Source of the DNA: Boswellia sacra | Taxonomy: Eukaryota; Streptophyta; Magnoliopsida; Sapindales; Burseraceae | Direction of reading: 5' to 3' | NCBI GenBank assembly: GCA_013180625.2 | Contig: SNVD02015884.1 | Span: 1 to 64,000, forward strand | DNA length: 64,000 nucleotides | Part shown: piece by piece, positions 1-12,200 of the stretch | Numbering within the stretch: the first letter of the stretch is position 1 | Layout of the letters: each line of letters starts with the position of its first letter | The notes under the pieces: generated by a model | What the model saw: only the letters and a program-made list of their open reading frames with translations | What the model was told of the DNA's origin: nothing | Database searches by the model: none | Program-made: the position numbers and the translations under genes

Positions 1-307
1 TTATAAATTGAGTAAGCTTTCCAAAGGCTCAAGAATCACGTCATTTGGATATTTGTAGAGAGATATATGACCAATTGATTGAACATTGCTCATGTGTCAC
101 ATTCCTTGAGTCAATCCTTATTCTTAAACTTTGGTGCCTTTAACTTGTAGTCTTCTCCTTAGCTTCAACATTTCATTTTAATAAGCCTCTTCTTGATTTT
201 AAAAATTATTTCAATGATCTTACTCTTGCACATAAATAAACATGTTAGTAAATCTCAATTAATCAATGTGTATTGTTATCATCAAAATTATCATGTAGCC
301 TTAGGGC
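1..307. other. Intergenic, nothing recognised
   Basis: AT-rich DNA with no open reading frame or repeat that I can support. The duplicated segment starts just after it. Confidence 0.5.
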
Positions 308-2460
308 TAACAAGTAGTTCTATCATCACTTCGCTGTGAGATATCCCAAACAAACATATTATCAATTTGAAAGTAGAGAATGGTGATTACTATTTAATCG
401 ACTTATGATAGAACAATAATAGCATATGAGCTAATGATTTTGTACATTGATTGAATTTCTTTTCAATTTCTTGTTCCCTCAACTGAATCCAGAGAAGAAT
501 AGGTGTTGTTTCATGGGAAGGATAATAGACAGCACAAGGGAAAAATTGGACTGTCTTCGATTTGAATATTTGGATGTGTCTTCTGCTGCTTTGAACCGAA
601 GATCTCTATGGTTCATGTACCTCTTCACGCAGGCATCTGTCTTCAGAGCCTGGAGTGCTTCCCGTCTTTCTCGTGTCAGGCCACATGAAGATCTCTATGG
701 TTTGTCTTAATATCTCTCTTCTTTTGCCTATAAAATTTAATCCCTTATATCTTCATTTAAGGTATCCAAAATTGACTCTCTTCATTTAAAATTCATAAAA
801 ACCTTATATCTTCTGCTACTTTCCTTGTAGGACATACAGAACACCAGTCACTAGATTGCAGCAACCAATAAGATCATTCTTTAGATGTTGTAAATATGTG
901 AAACTAAAACATTGTATATCATGCATGTGAATCCAACTTTGGACGGTGAAACGATGTTTTTTTACTGCGAAATGAATAGCATTTCTCATTATCAACCTTC
1001 CCATGAATTCCCCTTGTAAGTGTGAACATGGTTCATGTATTTCTGTTAGATATTACTAAATTCAACCCAATATTAGAACCAACTATTAAAATTGAGGACA
1101 CCTACTAGTATTAATTCTATTTGGGAAATTTCTTCTTATGCTTCTATAGTGTGAAATGTTATGTGTCCCAAGGATTTAGCATTGTGAAGTAACATCGTTT
1201 GACAAGCATAGCTAGTGATTAATTTATTAGCATTCTTTATAAACTTGGCATTTTCTACTCTTTCTTGTTCTATTTGCTGCATCTTTGTTAAATGCCAATG
1301 TTCAATATTGTCAAAAAGTTTAATTCCGTACTGGGGTTATGTTCTAGTAGCAGGACAAGGATCTTCTCCTACTCTTATCTTTACTGATCTTTATGGTATC
1401 CTTTGACATACGGTAACTATTAAATTTATTAAATTCAATGAATATGATATGTTTTTGTTACTTATGGACATTTCAACAAGAACACATTTATTATGCATAA
1501 GCATCCAAATTTGGTCATTGAAACGCAGCATAGTGGTCTTAATTTGTTGTAGGTTTTGAATTTTAGTTCCAGCATAGTATCTACATGGTGTGCGCTGCCA
1601 AGTTCATGCTAAGGCTACCATGTTAATTGCCAAACATATGCATAACATTAATTCCTAGATAACTAACAAGATGCTCATGCATAGAAAATCACAACTTAAA
1701 GAAAGCTAAACTGCTATAAAACGTTTCAGTTCTCATTCTTCTTGCCTATATAATTAATCCCCATCCTCTTCCGTGTTTCTAATCAGCAGAATAGTACCAC
1801 TTTAAGATATCCAAATATCTTTTACTCTTCCTAACTGAAGTCACTGACGTTTCATATACAGAGTAAGGCAGCATGGTCAGTCCCAACAAGCCCATTAAAC
1901 TGGTGAGGAAGTGGGAGAAGATAGCTGCCATGGGTAGAAAAAGAATATCATTACCAAAAAAAAAAAAAAAAGGAAGAAGTTGGCGTGGGTAGTTCTAATA
2001 AAACATCAGCAGCTGAAAAAGGCCATTTTGTTTTCTGCACAGCCGATCAGAAACAACTTGTTGTTCCCTTAATGTATCTCAAGAACTACATCTTCCTTGA
2101 GCTCTGAAAGATGTTTGAAGAGGAATTTGGAGTATCTAGCATTGGTCCTATAATGTTGCCATGTGATGCAGTTGTCATGGAGTACATATTCTCTTTAATC
2201 AAACGTGAAGAAGCTAAAGGCTCAGCAAAAGCTTTTCTCCATTCTATCGCTCGAGGTCATTGCAAACAATCTGCTACTTCTCTTCAGGGGCATACGGACA
2301 AATGTCACTTGTTTGCATCTATTGCAAAATCAGTCTTTCTTTTGTAAATGGTAAAGACAACAGCGTTGTATATTTGTGTGAATCCATACCCATTGAGGAT
2401 ACAAAACATGTTTTAATCATTAAGTGGTAAACTGTTCAGAATGAAATGGCATGTAAATGA
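308..2460 (+). repeat. Segmental duplication D, copy 1
   Basis: This ~2.15-kb segment matches 15799-17935 almost along its whole length in the same orientation. It starts near a shared stretch beginning TTCTATTATCACTT-like sequence and ends after the SAUR pseudogene. Both copies carry the same upstream flank and a broken SAUR near the 3' end. The two copies differ by many substitutions and small indels, so the duplication is not recent. The CC-NBS-LRR gene lies between the copies. Confidence 0.85.
1873..2347 (+). pseudogene. SAUR pseudogene 1
   Basis: The locus starts with ATG and encodes the SAUR N-terminal pattern (basic residues, a KW pair, IAAMGRKRISLP). A run of 16 A residues after the ISLP codons (near 1956-1971) shifts the frame and leads to an early stop. 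In the ancestral frame the AEKGHF core follows, but a TGA at 2105-2107 replaces a Leu codon. The C-terminal half (EEEFG, GPIMLPCDA, then a MEYIFSLI-like helix) stays open to 2347. Two independent lesions make a functional product unlikely. Its sister copy is at 17383-17825. Confidence 0.88.
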
Positions 2461-4229
2461 TTGTGATATCACTCTTGTGGAATAATATAATTTCAATCTA
2501 TTAGAAATTGGCTTATATTTTACGGACCCTCTCCGAGATACGCAAACGTTAAAGCATCACCATTCATATGGGTTGAAAAAACCTTTTGGGTAGCTCAACA
2601 ATAGTTCTCTCATCAGTTACCTATATATCTATTAAATCCTGTGTACCCTTGAGACCTTTGATCTCTATGTAATGTGCGTTCCGCAAAGGTTGAATGGATC
2701 GAATTTTAAGTCATTGGCATGCAACAATAATATTCACTAACTTTCGTTTATGTTAAATTCATCTTTTTCACCTATTACTTACATATGAAAATTGAAATGA
2801 GATATGAAAATACTAAAAAAACGCAAAATATTCCTGCTCGAAGTCATTGGCTATCTTAACTAACGGGTCCTCGTTGGTTCCATGTCTCATTCTAAATTTT
2901 TAATTATGATCAACCCAGCAAAGAGATATTGAATTGATAAGCAAGTGGCAAAGAAAGGCTTCTGCTGAGCGTAGGAGAATCTCACATCGCCTTTTGATAG
3001 CTACCTGTTAGAGTATTGTTATTCCAAAGATCCATGCCTCAAGATGTAGAGAAGACTTTGTTAGAAGAAAAATACTGCAAACCATTTTCAACCAATTTTT
3101 TTATAATCTAAGTTGACAAAATATTATCTGATGAATAATTACATTTAATTTTCATAATGAGATTGTTATTTTTGTTTGAAGTAGTCGTATTCAACACCGC
3201 TTTTTAATTCTTTGTCTCCCACTTTTATTTTTTTTTAATATTTTGACAATTTTACCCATTTTTGACTCTTTAGCAACCGAACATAATTTAATTATTCATT
3301 TTCTTGAAAAGTCTTCTGAAAACTAAAGTTTAATCGTTGCTTAGAATAAACATATTTTACTAGATGATTTGTTGTTTGTGCAGGATGATTTTGAGGTTAA
3401 GCTTACTGAATGATGGGACTTCTACGTGGAGAAAGTCATGCTTATTGGGTGGAATCTATGTACGGTATGTCCAGTGGTACAAGAAAGCCTGTTGTGATTT
3501 CAATTTAACTTCAAAACAACTATTATCCACCTGCAGTTCGTCTACATCCAGATTGGAAAGTTTGTCAAGTAAGTTTAATAGCGTCTAGTCGATGCTCGAT
3601 TGTTATAATCGGCCAGTGTCACTATCCGATAAAAAGAAGTGAGAAAGAAACTAAATTTCTCAAACCAAGATGCCCTCACTCTTGTTGCTCTTGTAGCTAT
3701 ATTGTGCTTGCTTTGACTCTTAAACCAGTATTGTTTAGCCTTTTACATACTTTGAGACTACGACTACAGAAAGGTGGTCAAGGTCAAACTCTAATATACT
3801 TGTTCTTGCTTTTGTTTATATATATATAGCTTTTGTTAAGCTTGCACAGAAGCCTTGAAGAGAAGAGAGATTGAGGTTCAATAGGAGATAGAAAAATGGT
3901 AATAATGTAAGAAAATTAAAAAAATAAAAATAAAAAAGCAGCTGAAGAGTTTGGAAGTAAGGGTTGAATTGAATTACTCTTTTGTTTGTGTATGAGACCC
4001 ATAAGCTAGCCCCCAAACTTCATCATCCGGACAATTAAGGTCATGAAATGAAGTGGGCTTCAAAGCCCCCTGCGCATGCAAAAACCCACCTATATATTTG
4101 CTTTATGTATAAAAATTGAGAAGATTGTAAAAAAGGCTTAAGGGCATCGTTTTGTTTATAGAATTAAGATCTTTTCTTTATCTAAGTCTCATCTTAGCTT
4201 TTCAAAGGATGTTAATTTATATCCACCTT
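2461..4229. other. Intergenic, AT-rich
   Basis: No convincing gene. Short open frames around 3364-3588 show no family motif. Sequence near 3090-3130 resembles the inside of the MITE at 8113-8312 (a TTGACAAAATAT-type stretch), so part of this region may be an old element fragment. Confidence 0.4.
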
Positions 4230-5650
4230 GTCGATCACTTTTGCCGTTTCTAATTAGTAATCCTTTTCCATTTGATATGTCGAAGTTGTGGTAGACATTC
4301 TGGGTTGTTTTTCTCGCAAAAAACAAGTAAAAAAAAAAAAACTTGTAACATGGACTTAAATGTTAGCTTTTTATTATTATCTACAAAAGTCCTACCATAA
4401 AGATTAATTTGTGGTAATAAAATCCATTACCTACGTTATCTCATTATGTTTAGAATTTTAAAAAAAAATAAAAAAAGAAAGTTTTTTTTCAAAGACCCAA
4501 CTTGATTCTTAAGCTATAAACGACATATACCCTCTTTAAAATATTTGGAGTAGCATGATGAAAATGAAATGATCTGCGAACAAATTTCTTCAAGTCTGTA
4601 TTTCAGTTATGTTTATCTTGCTTTGCATATCAAATTCAAAACATTAATTAAAGTGAATTAGCCATGGAAGAGGATTTGTTCATCATCTGAAAATGCGTAC
4701 TACAATTAAGTGTAAGCGAGAGATGATAATTCTAAAAATTTGCAAAAACTGATATATAAATAGGTGTCAATGTCTTATTTGATATTTATATCTTATATTG
4801 TATTGGACAAGAAGCCGGCCCGTTAACAAGCAGCCCATGTCTCAAAAGTGTTTGCTCTTGCCATGTCACCCTTATGTTCGGCTTGGCCTTGGCGGAGAAG
4901 CTACAACGAAATGTAACAGCAATTTCCTCACATTTTACATTTACATCGCCCAGAGCAAAAGAAGTCAGGAAAGCTGTGATGTGGTCCACTCAAGTCAAGG
5001 TAATACAGAAAGTCCACTCTAAGACAAGGTAATATACAAAGTCCAAATTACCCCTTTTATTTTATAATTTAATATTAATCTTCATAAATCTTCTCTTTCT
5101 CACGAATAAAAAAGAAAGTTAATCTTATTAATCAAAATTATATATAACTTCACATTTGTAAAACGAAATCAGTTACTAGATTATTAAATCTAAAAAATAC
5201 ACCATCCCAATTCCCATTCACTTGCCACTCATCAATCATCTCATGTATGTTGAATATCAATGACAGCTACAAACGAAATAAGCAGAAAAAAAAAAGTCGA
5301 TCGCAGCTTCAATTCAACCGAGCTTGGGAGAGAGACGAAAAGAATTTGAAAAAGGGAGGGTAAAATAGGAACAAAAATGAGAGATATATGATTAATGATG
5401 AACTATTGCAATACACGCTTCCTGTTCAGCTCGAACTGGAACCTCTCTATCTTGCCAGCTTCTTTCCAAGTAATCTTTTGGAATTTTCGGATGGATTCAC
5501 GAATAATTAATCAGCTTGATATGATCCGATGAGTTGATGATTACTTATGATCCTTACATTTGGTATACTTTCTTCTGATCTTTGATTGGCTATTTTGTCG
5601 ATCATTGGTCATTTGCAGCTTGTGTCAGTAGCAATGTATGTATGCAGTGA
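4230..5650 (+). repeat. Tandem repeat T, unit 1
   Basis: Matches 5757-6700 in the same orientation. Two blocks align (about 4230-4414 and 4980-5650). Between them unit 1 has about 565 extra bases (4415-4979) flanked by TGTGG on both sides, which could be a target-site duplication of an inserted element, although I see no terminal inverted repeat. No coding potential is evident. It may be an old promoter or leader region, but that is inference. Confidence 0.65.
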
Positions 5651-5756
5651 AGTTCTCAGCTGTCTTTATCATGTAGCTGCCTTTAATTTGGTACCTAACC
5701 CCACTTTCCTCGGCCTTCAATTATCGCTTGACTACTGTTATTACTCTCTGTCCTAG

Positions 5757-6700
5757 TCGATCACTTTTGTCGTTTCTTATTAGTCATCGAATTCCATTTG
5801 GTATGTCGAAGTTGTGGCCGACATCCTGGGCGTTTTTCTTGCAAAAAGCAAAGAAAAAAGAAAAAGAAAACTTGCAACGTGACTTACGTGTTTGCTTTTT
5901 ATTATTATCTACAGAAAGTCCTACCAATAAAGGTTAATGGTGTGGTCCACTCAAGTCAGTCCTCTCAAGTCAATGTAATATACAAAGTCCAAATTGCCCC
6001 TCATATTTTTATAATTTAATATTATTCTGCATAAGTCTTCTCTTGCGAATAAAAAAGTTAATTTAATTAATTAATTAACATTATATATAACTTCACATTT
6101 GTAGAACGAAATCAGCTACTAGGTTATTAAATCTAAAAAAATACAACATTCACATTCACTCATCAATCATCTTATCTCTGTTGAATATAAATCACAGTCA
6201 TAAACGAAATAACCACAAAAAGAGTTGTCGACTTGCAGCTTCAATTCAACCGAGTTTAAGATGGAAGACGAAAAGAATTTGAAAAAAAGAAAAATAAAAA
6301 AAAAGAGAGGGGTAAAATAGTAAACAAAAAATGAAAGATTATTGAATTATTGATGATTATGATCAACCGTTACATTACACACTTGCTTCCACAACCCTGC
6401 TCAGCTCGAACTCGAACCTCTCTATCTTGCTTTCTTCTTTCCAACTAATCTTTCGGAATTTTCAGATCGATTCACGAATAATCAATCACGGCCTGATACG
6501 ATATGATGAGTTGATGTAAGTATGAGTCGTCGTGAATTTTTCTAATTGTTTTCTTTTGATGATTAATTGTGATCTTTGATGAATATATATATTCTAAGTT
6601 TGATCTTTACAATGATTGATTGGCTATTTTATCGATCACCGGTTATTTGCAGCTTGTCGCAGTAGTAGTGCGTGGCGATTGTGGTATTTATTATATGTAG
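5757..6700 (+). repeat. Tandem repeat T, unit 2
   Basis: Second, shorter unit of the repeat at 4230-5650, without the 565-base insertion. Shared anchors include GTGGTCCACTCAAGTC, a stretch ending ACTTCACATTTGTA, and a TTGATTGGCTATTTT-type stretch near the end. Confidence 0.65.
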
Positions 6701-6868
6701 TGAAGCTCTCAGCAGTCTTTCGAACCTATTATTACGTTGTATACGTAAGAGTAACGGAAGTTGGAGGATAACATCATTCATCATCCGTCTCCTTCCGGTA
6801 TGATTCATTAATATGTCATTGTTCAGCATTTGCAGTACCTTACTATCTCTCAAAACTCTGTCGTTTTG

Positions 6869-6869
<1 letters not shown>

Positions 6870-6915
<46 letters not shown>
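6870..6915. repeat. (TA)n microsatellite
   Basis: About 23 uninterrupted TA units. On the minus strand it gives a spurious Ile-Tyr repeat reading frame. Confidence 0.95.
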
Positions 6916-6918
<3 letters not shown>

Positions 6919-7371
6919 TGATTAATGATTCAGATCTTCTGATGACTTTATGATCTGTAACTTTGTGTGGATGTTGCTGGCTCTAACAATGCTTGCATTT
7001 CACTTAGGAGTACATAGTCAAGTTCAGTTCTGAATAACCATCAGGGATATTTACGGCTCTCACAGTGAAGGTTTAGAAACTAATTAATTTTATTTTTATA
7101 TATCCTAAGATTCATTAATTCTTCAATTTTGTTGTATGCTCTGATAGATCATATACTTATTATGTATGAAAAAGGTTTCTTGCTAATATTAAAATAATAA
7201 TAATCACATCTTTAGATATTGGTCTTAATCTCTTACCTTTTATTTAGTGGTAGAGTTATTTCTTCTTCAATATCCTTTCAAGAATTGCATTAGGTACAAT
7301 TAACTAGCTCAACACTTCCAAAGTCTATATTCGTCTCACGGTGATGCGGCAATAGTCATTGAAGAAGCCAT

Positions 7372-7648
7372 TGTTGAGTTTTGGCTCATATGCAAGTGGG
7401 AAAGATCCCACATTAGTTAAGTACTAAAGCTTGGCTCTCATGTGGCTTATAAAAGAAGCCATGTGGGAGATGTTTAGCTGTCCCATTTGAAATTTTCGTT
7501 CACCCCTCATATTGTGTAAGGTCTCATATAAGACCTTATAGTCGAAGGACCTCGTTAAGTCTTGGTGTTCTTTCTATTTCTGCATTGTTGGTTGATTGGT
7601 TGCTTCTTTATCTAGCATAGTTTGTGGTTGTGCATTTGGTTGTTTTGT
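7372..7648 (+). mobile_element. Possible solo LTR
   Basis: The stretch begins TGTTGAG, has TCCCACATTAG followed ~40 bases later by a TATAAAA box, and ends just before TGGTATCA at 7649, which resembles the first bases of a Met-tRNA primer-binding site. This order (TG start, TCCCACAT motif, TATA, Met-PBS-like end) is common in plant LTRs. No matching second LTR or internal coding region was found, and the 3' boundary is a guess. Confidence 0.3.
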
Positions 7649-8112
7649 TGGTATCACTTCCGTTTTGACAATTATAGATCAAGTCACAATATTTGGGACG
7701 CAAAACTTAGGATACAAACGTGAAATCCTTAGTAGGGCTCTTTTGCGTTTTGAGTTAACAAAATTAGCCGCTATTTTTTTCCCCTCATTTTGCAATGTAA
7801 AAGAATTGTATAACAATCACTCTGTTTAAAAAATGGTATATTCACAATCTAAATCCCAGGGACATCTCCTTTCTTACTAAATCTTGCTTTCTTTTGTAAC
7901 CTTGTGCAAGTCACTAGTAACTCAAAAATTTTCTTCCTGCATTGATTTTGATAGTGGATAACTAAAGGGAAAAGAGATCTGTCGTGTTCAAATTTGAGGT
8001 CCTTAAATATTCTTTTAATTCGGTGCATTAATGACTTTAGATTATTCCAAAGTGACTATTTTTTAGACTATATTTGGGATGCAAAAAGAGTGCACAGGCT
8101 TTTTTTTTTAAG

Positions 8113-8312
8113 AGTAATGGTATTCTTATAACTCATTTGCAATTAAATTTTTTTATAATTTGAGTTGACAAAATATCATTGAATAAGTAAAAGATAAAAC
8201 TAAATGAAAAAGAGTAAATTATATGGCATAGTAATTATTTATTCGCTAAAATTTTGCTAAATCAAGTTGTAAGTAAGGTAGATTATAAATGAGTTATAAG
8301 TATAATATTATA
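8113..8312. mobile_element. MITE with TTATAACTCATTT terminal inverted repeats
   Basis: The left end reads ATTCTTATAACTCATTT and the right end is an imperfect inverted copy (AAATGAGTTATAAGTATAAT). The element is about 200 bp, AT-rich and non-coding. I could not fix a target-site duplication. Confidence 0.55.
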
Positions 8313-8349
8313 GGTTTTGTTATAGGGCAGCTGTTGTATCGTTAAAATA

Positions 8350-8510
8350 GTCATTAAAAAAAATGTAAAAGGCGTAAATAAATATACAAAAATTGTAATG
8401 AGCAAATAAAAATTATAAAGTTGTAAATATGTAAATAAAAGTTGTGTTTACAATTTTTATTTACTCATTTACACTTTTTATATATTTGTTTATAATTTTA
8501 ATTTTCTTGA
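8350..8510. repeat. Imperfect palindrome with TAAATA/TTTACAATTTTTATTTAC arms
   Basis: The left part (GTAAATAAAAGTTGT) and right part (ACAATTTTTATTTAC) are inverted relative to each other. Related sequence occurs at 35090-35345 and 40265-40505, which suggests a dispersed hairpin-type MITE family. Confidence 0.4.
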
Positions 8511-8744
8511 TTGATTCCACTAACCCAACGAAATAACCAATAATCAATCCACAAAGCCAATAGGTAACGAGAAAAGAATATCAACGGTCAATGATCATAT
8601 TTAAACAAATCAAATGGCTTCTCAAGAGTAATAAAAAAATATAATAAGTAAACAAATTAAATAGAGAACATCTCGTTTTATGTCTAAGATGCACATGATT
8701 ATTGAATACTTAAAAAAAAAAATATTCTCACTTTATATTTTTAT

Positions 8745-9197
8745 TTGAAGAAAGAACAAAAATTAGTGGAGATAATAATCGAGAAAGGAATCACAGATGT
8801 CACCGCTTGGCTAAAGACCAGGGGTCAACAAATTAGTTTAAAAACCACGTGTTTGAAGGGAACGTTGACAGAAATCCCAATTGGTCGATCGTTATTGTTT
8901 CAAGGGAATTTAATCCAACATTTCATAATTCAATTAGTGATTCTCTATTGTTTGGTGATGTTTTTGATGTGTCTCAATTGTTTTTGCTTTAAAATTTTGC
9001 TTTATTTTCTCTCTTCTTTGGGTTTTTCTCAGGTAAATCCAGGCGCTTGCGCTTTGTTCTTATCCAAAGCTGTCATTTAACAAACATCAGCGGGTGCATG
9101 CAGAGGAACAAGCTAGCCAGGTACATTAGTTTTCTCTTCCACTCTTACTTAGACCTTGCGTGATTATTATGTACTGAAAATACTTTCATGATAACAG
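8745..9197 (+). other. Likely 5' leader of the NBS-LRR gene, with leader intron
   Basis: The sequence upstream of the resistance gene has consensus-like splice sites: a donor after GCTAGCCAG (9120) and an acceptor ATAACAG ending at 9197, nine bases before the ATG at 9206. An earlier acceptor-like TTTTTCTCAG lies near 9023-9032. If this 77-base leader intron is used, the in-frame ATG at 9188 lies inside it and is removed, which is why I chose 9206 as the start. Transcript data are needed to confirm this. Confidence 0.35.
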
Positions 9198-9205
9198 AAC
9201 AAAGG

Positions 9206-12200
9206 ATGGAAGACGCTGTTGTAGGAGGCATTATATCAAGGCTTGCTGAATACTTGGTCGATCCAATAAAAGCTTTGAAAATTCAAGGTCGTTATTTATT
9301 TTGCTTCAAAAGCATTGTAAATGATCTCAATGAAGAAGAACTCCAATTGATATCAAGCCAACATCGCCTGCAAAGAGAGGTTGAAAGGGCACGAGATAAC
9401 ACCGAAATAATTGAGGAGGATGTAAATAAGTGGCTAACTGATGTAAGCAACGCTCTGGAGGTGGTTCAGGGATTGAAAGAAAAAATAGAAGTAAATAAGA
9501 CTTGTCTCAATGGATGGTGTCTTAATTGTGTTGGGCGATATCAATTGGGTAGGAAAGCAGCAAAGGAGACAAAACATATATTAAAACTACAAGAGAGAAG
9601 CAACTTCACCAGTGTGGCCCACCCTGCCCCACTGCCAGGCATAGAATTTTTAGCGCCTAAAAATTTTGAGCTTTTCCAGTCGTCAAAAATCGCTTTTGAT
9701 CAGATTATTGATGTGCTGAGAGATGATAAGACTAATCTGGTTGGATTGTATGCAATGGGCGGAGCTGGTAAGACAACTTTGGCAACAACGGTGGGTGTGA
9801 AAGTCAAAGAAGAGCGGACTTTTAATGAAGTTGTGACCGTAGTTGTATCTCAAACTCCGAACTTCAAAGATATTCAAGGTAAACTAGCAGCCCAGTTAGG
9901 CATACAAAATCTAGAAGATGATCAAGAGGAAAGGGCAAAGCGGTTATACTTGAGATTCAAAGGCACTGAAAAGAAGATCCTTGTGATCCTTGACGATGTT
10001 TGGCAAAAGTTTGACTTGAAATCTAAAATAGGAATTGGAATTGACGATGATCAGAAGAATTGCAAAATTCTTCTAACCACCCGTAGAAAAGATGTTTGTA
10101 TTTCTATGGGATGCCAATTGTCAATTCAACTAAATCTACTGACCGAAAAAGAGGGATTAGATTTACTCAAAAGCCATGCAGGTATGAGAACTTAGCCATC
10201 TAAAGGATACAATTCCCAATAAAAATTTTAAGATATAATTTATCATCTTTTATTAATTTCTCTTTGTTTCCCGAAATATGCTACTTTCCATTATTTTATG
10301 TAATTTAAATTTCTACTTGGCATATTAGTTATTTTACTTGATCATTTCTCTTAAGTTAAAACTTAAACTAATATATCATAAATATAGCCTCTAATAATAT
10401 AACATTTCCTCAAAGTTCTACGAGTAATTTTATTATTTTTTTTATATTGAATTGTCTTTTCTATTATGATTCTAATTTGCCTCCTCTCAAAAATTATTTT
10501 GGCAATGTCACTTTGTAGGTATAGTTGGCGATGCCGTCACCTCGAATGATCTGGCAGAAGAAATTGCTAAGGAATGCGAGGGTTTGCCATTAGCAATTAC
10601 AACCATTGGAAGTGCTTTAAAAGGAAAAGGAGTTGATGAATGGAAACTAGTGTCTCAGAAGTTAAAATCGTCTAAACTTGTGGACGTACCTAATGTTTTA
10701 GATGTTGATCAGAATGTTTATGCCATTCTCAAATTCAGTTATGATCATTTGAAGGGGGAGGAAACCAAGTTCTGTTTCTTGTTATGTTCTCTGTTTCCTG
10801 AAGATTATGAAATTCCTTTGGAGGAGTTGGTTTTATACGGAATGGGGCTAGGACGTTTATTTTCAGATGCTAACTCAATTGAAGAAGCAAGGAGCCAGTT
10901 GCGTGTAACGTTGAATAACCTTAAAGCTTGTTGTTTGTTGTTAGATGCTGGTGGTGATTGTGTTAAAATGCATGATATGGTTCGTGATGTTGCCTTATGG
11001 ATAGCATCAGAGGGGGAAAATGTATTCATGAGTAAGGCTGGCATGACATTGTCGGATTGGTCAAGGGAGAAAGGATGGGAACGATATACAGCAATATGTT
11101 CAGTGCACAACGAAATAGGAAAGGTTCCTGTTGATTTGGTATGTCCAAAGCTTGAAATTTTGTTACTATCTGGTATCCGGGGTGAAAAGAAGTTGGAAGT
11201 TTCAGATGAATTCTTTACTGAGATGAAAGCATTGAAAGTTTTAAGTCTGAGCTGCATGGGCTTATCAATAAAATCACTTCAATTCTTGACAAATCTCAAG
11301 ACTCTAGTGTTGAAAGATTGTGATTTGAGAGACGTCGCTTTCCTTGGAAAGCAAAACAGACTCGAGTTTCTTAAGTTAAGATGGTGTACTTCATTCGATG
11401 AATTGCCAGAAGAACTTGGGAAACTTAGAGAATTACGATCTTTGAATTTGGAGTTCTTGTCTGGCTCGGCAAAAACAATTCACTCCAATGTCATAAAAAG
11501 ATTTTCTCAACTACAAGAATTGTACCTCAGAGTTACAAATATTCTATGGAAGGTTGAAGGGACAAATGTAGAGAGAAGAAATGGTTGGCTTTTTGAGCTC
11601 AATTCACTAACCTGCTTAAACGTATTATTCTTGTGCATACGAGATGAATTCATTCCAAAGGATTTTGCTTTCCCCAAACTGGCAAGGTATTCCATTGGTG
11701 TGAATTGCCTATATTATCCTCAATTTTATGCAAGAAATTTACGCATCTTTAATATTGATGCAACCTTATTTATTGCTTTTAAAGCATTGTATGAAACTTT
11801 AGAATATCTAGATTTGAAAAAAGCGAGAGGTTGCCAAAATATCATCCCAAGCGTTGATCAGGGGGGTCTAAATAAGCTGGAATCACTTGAACTTGAAGGG
11901 TGTGATGAGCTAGAATATGTCTTAGATATGACACGGGCACAGCAACCGATGCCAACCAAAGCATTCTCTAAATTGGTGAAATTATTTCTATGCCATTTAA
12001 GGAAACTTAGAGAAATATGCTACGGTGAAAGTCTTCCAACGGAATTTCTACAAAATTTGGAGACTTTACATGTACGTCTCTGCCCTGATATGTGTAGGTT
12101 ATTTCCTACAATATTGCTTCTAAGACTCCATAAGTTGAAGGAAGTGGAAATTTTATTTTGTGGTAGACTACAAGAAGTGTTTCAACTCGAAGGTTTGTGC

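Noticed and set aside
447..710. 87-aa reading frame with a similar partner at 15937-16197
   Set aside because: Similarity comes from segmental duplication D. A 1-base difference shifts the second half of the frame between the copies, so it shows no coding constraint.
6629..6919. Minus-strand reading frame starting with an Ile-Tyr repeat
   Set aside because: It is produced by the (TA)n microsatellite.
7372..7480. Plant snRNA gene (USE plus TATA)
   Set aside because: Sequence after the TATA box does not begin like U1, U2, U3 or U6 RNA, and LTR features fit better.
8745..9080. 111-aa reading frame upstream of the resistance gene
   Set aside because: No family motif, and it contains splice-site-like sequence. 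More likely leader or intron DNA.
10805..11257. 150-aa antisense frame inside the NBS-LRR gene
   Set aside because: Shadow of the sense coding sequence; no independent support.
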